Assembly (NCBI GenBank): GCA_017394805.1
Contig: JAFPXC010000003.1
Location: 56,421 to 120,420, forward strand
Length of the DNA: 64,000 nucleotides
Direction: 5' to 3'
Origin: Clostridia bacterium
Lineage (GTDB): Bacteria; Bacillota; Clostridia; Christensenellales; CAG-1252
Under the pieces are notes generated by a model. The model saw only the letters and a program-made list of their open reading frames with translations, made no database searches and had not been told where the DNA came from. Positions within the stretch are counted from its first letter, which is position 1; every line of letters begins with the position of its first letter. The position numbers and the translations under genes are program-made. This document shows positions 59,790 to 64,000 of the stretch, piece after piece.

Positions 59790-60500
59790 ATGGATATCGT
59801 CAAGGAAGTATTCGATCGCAGAACGCTACGGACGGACAAGCTCGTAGCGTACGGATTTACCCCCTACGTAGGGGGCTATTCGTATACCACGACCATTTTG
59901 GACGGTCAGTTTCGGGTAGAGGTTGCAGTGTCCGAGCGCTTGGTACCGTCGGCGCGGGTAGTGGACGCGTTCACCGAGGAAGAGTACGCCCCCGTCAACG
60001 TGGAGATGTCCACGGGTGCCTTTGTCGGCTCGGTGCGCGCAGCCTATCGCGCGGCGCTCACGGCCATTGCCGAGGCGTGTTCGGTGTGGGAGTATTTTTC
60101 TTCGGGTCAGGCTAATCGCCTGGCCGAAGCCGTGTACGCACGCTACGGCGAGCGTCCCGATTTCCCCTTTGCCACCGCGCCCACCTACGGCGTGTTTCGC
60201 TATCCCGTCAATCGCAAGTGGTACGGTATCGTGATGGACGTGCGGCGTTGCCTCGTGACGAAGGAAAGTACCTCTTGCGGCGAGGAAAGCCCCACGGTGG
60301 ACGTGCTCAATCTCAAAATAGACCCGTCCCGTCGTGCGGAACTCTTGGCGACGGCGGGGTTTTATATCTGTTATCACATGAACAAAGAGGGTTGGATAAG
60401 CGTCGTGCTCGACGATACGGTCGCGGACGAAGAAATCCTTGCCCTACTGAACGACAGCCGCAACTTCGTGTTGCCCAAAAAGAAAAGAGGTGCCCAATGA
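59790..60500 (+). CDS. MmcQ/YjbR family protein
   Basis: A 236-residue protein. The C-terminal half is YjbR (DUF419, double-wing DNA-binding fold): RYPVNRKWYGIVMDVRR, DVLNLKIDPSRRAELL, YICYHMNKEGWISVVLDD. The N-terminal half (about 1-110) is an added domain that also occurs with some YjbR proteins. The start has no Shine-Dalgarno; TGTAAT touches the ATG. A 16-base palindrome (59860-59875) lies in the coding region. It overlaps the acetyltransferase gene (ATGA). Confidence 0.85.
   Translation: MDIVKEVFDRRTLRTDKLVAYGFTPYVGGYSYTTTILDGQFRVEVAVSERLVPSARVVDAFTEEEYAPVNVEMSTGAFVGSVRAAYRAALTAIAEACSVWEYFSSGQANRLAEAVYARYGERPDFPFATAPTYGVFRYPVNRKWYGIVMDVRRCLVTKESTSCGEESPTVDVLNLKIDPSRRAELLATAGFYICYHMNKEGWISVVLDDTVADEEILALLNDSRNFVLPKKKRGAQ
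59860..59875. repeat. 16-base perfect palindrome in the YjbR gene
   Basis: CCCCCTACGTAGGGGG. It shares the TACGTA core with the palindrome at 826 but has the G and C runs swapped. Confidence 0.6.
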
Positions 60501-61072
60501 AGCGCGACGCACGATTTGACGAGATCCTGTTCGGCGGAGAATACTACGATTGCGCCGACCCCCGCCTTATGCGGTATCAATTACGCTGTATCGAGCAAAT
60601 GAACGCGTTTAATCGCACCCGCGCCACGCCTTGCGGGATGAAAAAACGCGCCAAAATTATGCGCACTATGTTCGGCGCGGTGGGCGAGAAGCCCTACGTT
60701 GAGCCGCCCGTGCACGCCAATTTCGGGGGCAAAAACGTCTTCATCGGGGACAATTTCTACGCCAATTTCAACCTCACGTTGGTCGACGACGGCAGGATAA
60801 CCATCGGCAACAACGTCCTCATAGGCCCCAACGTCACCATCGCCACGCCCTTGCACCCGATGGACGTCGCGGGCCGCAATTCCAAGGCCAATCAGCGCAA
60901 TTTGCCCGTCACCATCTGCGACAACGTGTGGATCGCGTCGTCCGCCACCATTTTGCCCGGGGTGACCGTGGGCGAGGGCGCGGTCGTCGCCGCGGGCGCG
61001 GTGGTCACCAAGGACGTGCCGCCCCGCGTGCTGGTCGCGGGCGTTCCCGCCCGCGTCGTGCGGGAATTATAG
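60497..61072 (+). CDS. Maltose/galactoside O-acetyltransferase family protein
   Basis: A 191-residue trimeric left-handed beta-helix acetyltransferase. The N-terminal helical cap includes FDEILFGGEYYDCADPRL. Hexapeptide repeats follow: NFGGKNVFIGDNFYANFNL, IGNNVLIGPNVTIATPLHPMD with the catalytic His, and IASSATILPGVTVGEGAVVAAGAVVTKDVPP. It acetylates a sugar or related hydroxyl with acetyl-CoA; the precise acceptor is unknown. AAGAGG precedes the ATG. Confidence 0.92.
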   Translation: MKRDARFDEILFGGEYYDCADPRLMRYQLRCIEQMNAFNRTRATPCGMKKRAKIMRTMFGAVGEKPYVEPPVHANFGGKNVFIGDNFYANFNLTLVDDGRITIGNNVLIGPNVTIATPLHPMDVAGRNSKANQRNLPVTICDNVWIASSATILPGVTVGEGAVVAAGAVVTKDVPPRVLVAGVPARVVREL

Positions 61073-61129
61073 CTTGCGGCTATCGCGCGAGCCGATTTGC
61101 GCTCCCTCTTGCGAAATTTTCGTAGCCGC

Positions 61130-61159
61130 TTGAAAAAAGCCGCGGCGATATGGTATAGT
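61130..61159 (+). promoter_or_regulatory. Promoter of the DUF3737-patB pair
   Basis: TTGAAA (61130-61135), 18 bases, TATAGT (61154-61159). Confidence 0.75.
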
Positions 61160-61201
61160 AATGGCAAGTTTATCCCGCCATGCGGCGGAAAGGATACCAG
61201 C

Positions 61202-62041
61202 ATGAAAAAGTTGTCAAACGAGCGTTATACGGGCGAACGCGCCCTGTTCTTCGGCGAGGATTTGGAGATAGAGAACTGTCTGTTCGAGGACGGGGAATCT
61301 CCCCTCAAAGAGAGCAAGCACATTCGGCTCACGGGGTGTACTTTCGCTTGGAAATACCCCTTGTGGTACTCTCGGGATATCGCGGTCAATGCGTGCACGT
61401 GGCGCGAAACCGCACGGTCGGGCGTTTGGTACACCGACGAAATCACGGTCGAGGATAGCCTTATTGACGCGCCCAAGACTTTCCGCAGGGCTTCGGGCGT
61501 CACCTTGCGCCGCGTGCGTATGCCGCACGCCGCCGAGACCATGTGGCATTGCCGCGACGTCGTTTTGGAAGACGTGGAGGCCGCGGGGGACTACTTCGGT
61601 ATGGACTGCGACAACGTGCGGGCCGAGCGTTTCCGTCTGGACGGCAATTATTGCTTTGACGGCGCTCGTAACGTGCGCGTCAAGGACGCCTACCTCAACA
61701 GCAAGGACAGTTTTTGGAACACCACGGACGTGGTGGTGGAAGATAGCGTCATCATCGGGGAGTATCTCGGGTGGAATTCCACCAACCTCACCCTGATCAA
61801 CTGCACGGTCGAGAGTTTGCAGGGTATGTGCTACATCAACAACTTGCGGCTGGTCAACTGCACGTTGCGCAACACCACGTTGGCTTTCGAGTACTGTTCG
61901 GTGGACGCGGACGTGGTGGGCACGGTGGACAGCGTCTTGAATCCTACCTCGGGCGTCATTCGCGCGGGGCGCATCGGCGAGTTGATCATAGAGCCCAATC
62001 GCGTGGATCCTTCGCGCACCACCGTCATTATCAAGGAGTAA
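61202..62041 (+). CDS. DUF3737 family beta-helix protein
   Basis: A 279-residue protein made of short repeats of about 20 residues with the pattern (I/V)-x-(N/D)-x-x-(F/L), forming a right-handed beta-helix (LEIENCLFEDGESPLKES, VTVEDSLI, VVVEDSVIIGEYLGWNSTNLTL). It matches DUF3737, whose function is unproven but which often sits next to PatB/MalY aminotransferases, as here (patB follows two bases after its stop). GGAAAGGA lies before the ATG. Confidence 0.88.
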   Translation: MKKLSNERYTGERALFFGEDLEIENCLFEDGESPLKESKHIRLTGCTFAWKYPLWYSRDIAVNACTWRETARSGVWYTDEITVEDSLIDAPKTFRRASGVTLRRVRMPHAAETMWHCRDVVLEDVEAAGDYFGMDCDNVRAERFRLDGNYCFDGARNVRVKDAYLNSKDSFWNTTDVVVEDSVIIGEYLGWNSTNLTLINCTVESLQGMCYINNLRLVNCTLRNTTLAFEYCSVDADVVGTVDSVLNPTSGVIRAGRIGELIIEPNRVDPSRTTVIIKE

Positions 62042-62043
62042 GT

Positions 62044-63204
62044 ATGTACGATTTCGACGCACCCGTCAACCGCGTGAATACCGACTGTCTCAAATGGGAC
62101 TATTCTCCCTGCCGCTATCCTCTTTGGGTGGCGGATATGGATTTTCCTTGTGCGCCGCCCGTGCAAGAGGCCTTGCAGGCCAAGCTCAATACTCGCGTAT
62201 TCGGCTATCAAATCGTGCCCGACGCTTTCGGCGAGGCGGTCGCCGATTGGTGGCGCGTTCGTCACGGTTGGGCGGTGGACCCTCGGTGGGTCATCTTTTG
62301 CACGGGTGTCGTGCCCGCCGTCACCACCCTCGTCAAGTGCCTCACCCGCGAGGGGGACAACGTGGTTGCTTTGACGCCCGTCTACGACATTTTCTTCCAC
62401 AGCATCGAAAACACGGGGCGGCATACGCTCGAAGCGCCGCTTGCCTACGACGGGGCGTATCGCATCGATTGGGAAGTGCTCGAAAAGTGTCTCGCACACC
62501 CCAAAACGACCTTGTTCATCTTGTGCAATCCGCACAACCCCACGGGGCAGGTTTGGACGGAAAAAGACCTGACGTATATAGGCAATTTGTGCCAAAAGTA
62601 CGGCGTGCGGGTGCTTTCCGACGAGATACATTGCGACCTTACGCTGCCCGACGTCAACTACGTGCCCTACGGCGCGACGCCCTACGGCAAAGAGGCGGTC
62701 GTGTGCGTGTCCGCCAGCAAGGCTTTCAACTTGGCGGGGCTTCAAGGCGCCGCCGTCGTCGTGGCGGACGAAGGCTTGCGGCAAGAGGTGGAGCGCGCCC
62801 TGAACGCCAACGAAGTGGCCGAGCCCAACGTTTTGGCGGTGGCCGGCACCGTGGCGGCGTTCCGCTTCGGCGCTCCGTGGTTGGACGAATTGCGCGTCTA
62901 CCTCTACGACAATCGCCGCTTGGTCGAGGACTATTTCGCCGAGCGTTTGCCTTTGGCCAAAGTCGTTCGCCAACGGGCCACCTATCTTATGTGGATAGAT
63001 ATGTCCGCCTACCTTGCGGACGCCGCGCCAATGTGCGCCTTCGTCAAGCGCGCGTACGGCGTGTGGGTGACGGCGGGCGCGCAGTACCGCGGCAACGGCG
63101 CCGCGTTCGTGCGCGTCAATATCGCTTGCCCGCGCAGTACGCTATCCGAGGGGATCCGCCTTTTCGTCGAGGGCGCGCAGGCGTATTTTGCAACGGATAG
63201 ATAA
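62044..63204 (+). CDS. PatB/MalY family PLP-dependent cystathionine beta-lyase
   Basis: A 386-residue fold-type I PLP enzyme. CNPHNPTG (161-168), LSDEIHCDL with Asp193, and SASKAFNLAG with the PLP-binding Lys226 are visible, along with the start DCLKWDYSP...LWVADMDF that marks the MalY/PatB branch. It cleaves C-S bonds such as cystathionine or cysteine. It is coupled to the DUF3737 gene two bases upstream. Confidence 0.94.
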   Translation: MYDFDAPVNRVNTDCLKWDYSPCRYPLWVADMDFPCAPPVQEALQAKLNTRVFGYQIVPDAFGEAVADWWRVRHGWAVDPRWVIFCTGVVPAVTTLVKCLTREGDNVVALTPVYDIFFHSIENTGRHTLEAPLAYDGAYRIDWEVLEKCLAHPKTTLFILCNPHNPTGQVWTEKDLTYIGNLCQKYGVRVLSDEIHCDLTLPDVNYVPYGATPYGKEAVVCVSASKAFNLAGLQGAAVVVADEGLRQEVERALNANEVAEPNVLAVAGTVAAFRFGAPWLDELRVYLYDNRRLVEDYFAERLPLAKVVRQRATYLMWIDMSAYLADAAPMCAFVKRAYGVWVTAGAQYRGNGAAFVRVNIACPRSTLSEGIRLFVEGAQAYFATDR

Positions 63205-63221
63205 CTTGCGCGATTTGCAAA

Positions 63222-63259
63222 AAAAGAGGTACCGAGAAACGCGTCTCGGTACCTCTTTT
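63222..63259. terminator. Bidirectional terminator between patB and the last small gene
   Basis: A 16-bp perfect stem (63222-63237 with 63244-63259), loop AACGCG, with A and T runs for both strands. Confidence 0.9.
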
Positions 63260-63272
63260 CGTTGTGTGACGA

Positions 63273-63491
63273 TTACGCCAAGAAGGTGACTTCGTTCTTG
63301 ACGATGATGGTGATGAGGTCTACCAGCCAGAACAAGGGGAAGATAAAGAAGTTGAGAATAGCGCCGATGATCTTGCCGCGTTGGATACGGGTGATAAGAC
63401 CGCAGATAAGACTGGTGATGGGGATAATCGCCAAAATGATGCTGACGATGTGGCTCATGCCGAAATAACCTTTTTTAGAACTTTTTGCCAT
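63273..63491 (-). CDS. Small two-helix membrane protein, paralogue-like to 23942-24193
   Basis: A 72-residue protein with hydrophobic segments (about 12-30 and 40-62) around a basic turn TRIQRGK. GGAGGG before the ATG at 63491 fixes the start. The layout and the FWLVDLITII ending resemble the 83-residue protein at 23942. Its -10 box (TATAAT at 63522-63527, minus strand) lies inside the first 97-bp repeat. Confidence 0.8.
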   Translation of the reverse strand: MAKSSKKGYFGMSHIVSIILAIIPITSLICGLITRIQRGKIIGAILNFFIFPLFWLVDLITIIVKNEVTFLA

Positions 63492-63521
63492 AATAGAACC
63501 CTCCGTGGTTGTTATAGTGTC

Positions 63522-63618
63522 ATTATACAACCATACGAACGCCCATTCTTACGAATGGTATCTATACTATGTATAGATTGGTCGCTGCGCTCCCTGCGTT
63601 CGGTTGCAATGCGGCGCA
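63522..63618. repeat. 97-bp repeat, copy 1
   Basis: Identical over all 97 bases to copy 2. It contains two palindromes: CCATTCTTACGAATGG and ATCTATAC-TAT-GTATAGAT. Confidence 0.95.
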
Positions 63619-63866
63619 TCGTCCAGCCTCGCCCCATTGTTCGCCGCGAAGTAGAGTTGCGCCTAACGTGAATAGCACGTCATCCTGAGCCGAAGCAATA
63701 GGCTTCGTGTCGAAGGATCCCCTAAGTAGAGGTACAAAAACTTCTTCGCGGCTTCACCTTTTGGTCGGGCTGTCCTCTCCGTGTCACGTCTCGCTACGCT
63801 GTACGCGCCACGGGTTTGGCTTGCGCCAAATGGTATTATTTTCGTCGTGCTTGCACGCTTGCTTCT
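63619..63866. other. Non-coding segment between the two 97-bp repeats
   Basis: About 250 bases with no supportable gene. It contains a folded repeat element at 63679-63719 and short G+C-rich stretches rich in GCTTG/CGCTTC motifs. A minus-strand reading frame here has no RBS and low-complexity content. Confidence 0.6.
63679..63719. repeat. Dispersed CATCCTGAGC...GAAGGATC hairpin element
   Basis: CATCCTGAGCCGAAGC and GCTTCGTGTCGAAGGATC fold into an imperfect stem. From memory, variants of this sequence are common dispersed intergenic repeats in many bacteria. Confidence 0.7.
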
Positions 63867-63963
63867 ATTATACAACCATACGAACGCCCATTCTTACGAA
63901 TGGTATCTATACTATGTATAGATTGGTCGCTGCGCTCCCTGCGTTCGGTTGCAATGCGGCGCA
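63867..63963. repeat. 97-bp repeat, copy 2
   Basis: Identical to 63522-63618, direct orientation, 345 bases apart. Confidence 0.95.
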
Positions 63964-64000
63964 AGCGTTATGCAAATACTTCGCTTCGCTCGTGCTTGCA

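Noticed and set aside
63663..63875. 70-codon minus-strand frame between the 97-bp repeats
   Set aside because: No RBS, Arg-rich low-complexity content, and it overlaps a dispersed repeat.
1..64000. CRISPR arrays, tRNA or rRNA genes, transposases, prophage genes
   Set aside because: No regularly spaced repeats, tRNA-like cloverleaf or recombinase motifs were found in the gaps.

Overview
The window looks like a chromosomal segment of a GC-rich, monoderm, probably anaerobic member of the Clostridia from an uncultured lineage. The support is: the Gram-positive gene order rpmH-rnpA-yidD-yidC-jag-mnmE-mnmG-rsmG; several lipoproteins with a lipobox; an energy-coupling-factor (ECF) type vitamin transporter component under a cobalamin riboswitch; a complete Rnf complex with its flavinyl transferase; RicT (PSP1 family); and strong sigma-A type promoters, several of them exact TTGACA-17-TATAAT. 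No rRNA, tRNA, CRISPR array, prophage or transposase was seen. Nearly all of the window is dense core genome.

Layout. Positions 1-10881 hold one long minus-strand operon. It starts from a perfect promoter before rpmH and runs rnpA, yidD, yidC, jag, mnmE, mnmG, rsmG, prfB, tsaD, an M14 peptidase, tadA, pth and the start of mfd (cut by the window edge). It covers ribosome, tRNA and membrane-insertion housekeeping. Then come glmM (+), a DUF1015 gene with a short dxs (-), an esterase and an ABC-F protein (+). Positions 18317-19910 form a B12 salvage unit: promoter, cobalamin riboswitch, DUF4430 lipoprotein and ECF S component. After a small acidic protein and a Big_3 lipoprotein driven by back-to-back promoters come ftsH, a small membrane protein, a SIS-greA-lysS unit (-), metG-tatD-rsmA (+), pepT with a low-molecular-weight phosphatase (+), an Mrp-type Fe-S carrier (-), a PH-like membrane protein (-), and a WG-repeat lipoprotein coupled to parB (+).

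Positions 36830-43130 hold apbE-rnfC-D-G-E-A-B (-), a complete ferredoxin:NAD oxidoreductase ion pump plus the enzyme that attaches FMN to two of its subunits; a 2x[4Fe-4S] ferredoxin gene lies nearby at 44797. Between them is a pair of genes resembling the two halves of GlmU. Then follow a lipoprotein-holB-ricT unit, a DUF2130 protein, an HtrA-like protease lipoprotein, and a MarR-regulated heterodimeric ABC exporter with a visible operator, all on the minus strand. The last 8 kb carries a PH/zinc-ribbon membrane protein, a small membrane protein, minD-minE without minC, a Nudix protein, an EamA transporter, a YjbR-acetyltransferase pair, a DUF3737-PatB pair and a second small membrane protein. 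The window ends in a repeat region with two identical 97-bp copies.

A recurring feature is promoters whose -10 box lies only 6-8 bases before the start codon with no Shine-Dalgarno sequence. This suggests leaderless mRNAs, mostly for lipoprotein or membrane genes. All identifications come from reading motifs and gene order; no database search was possible.
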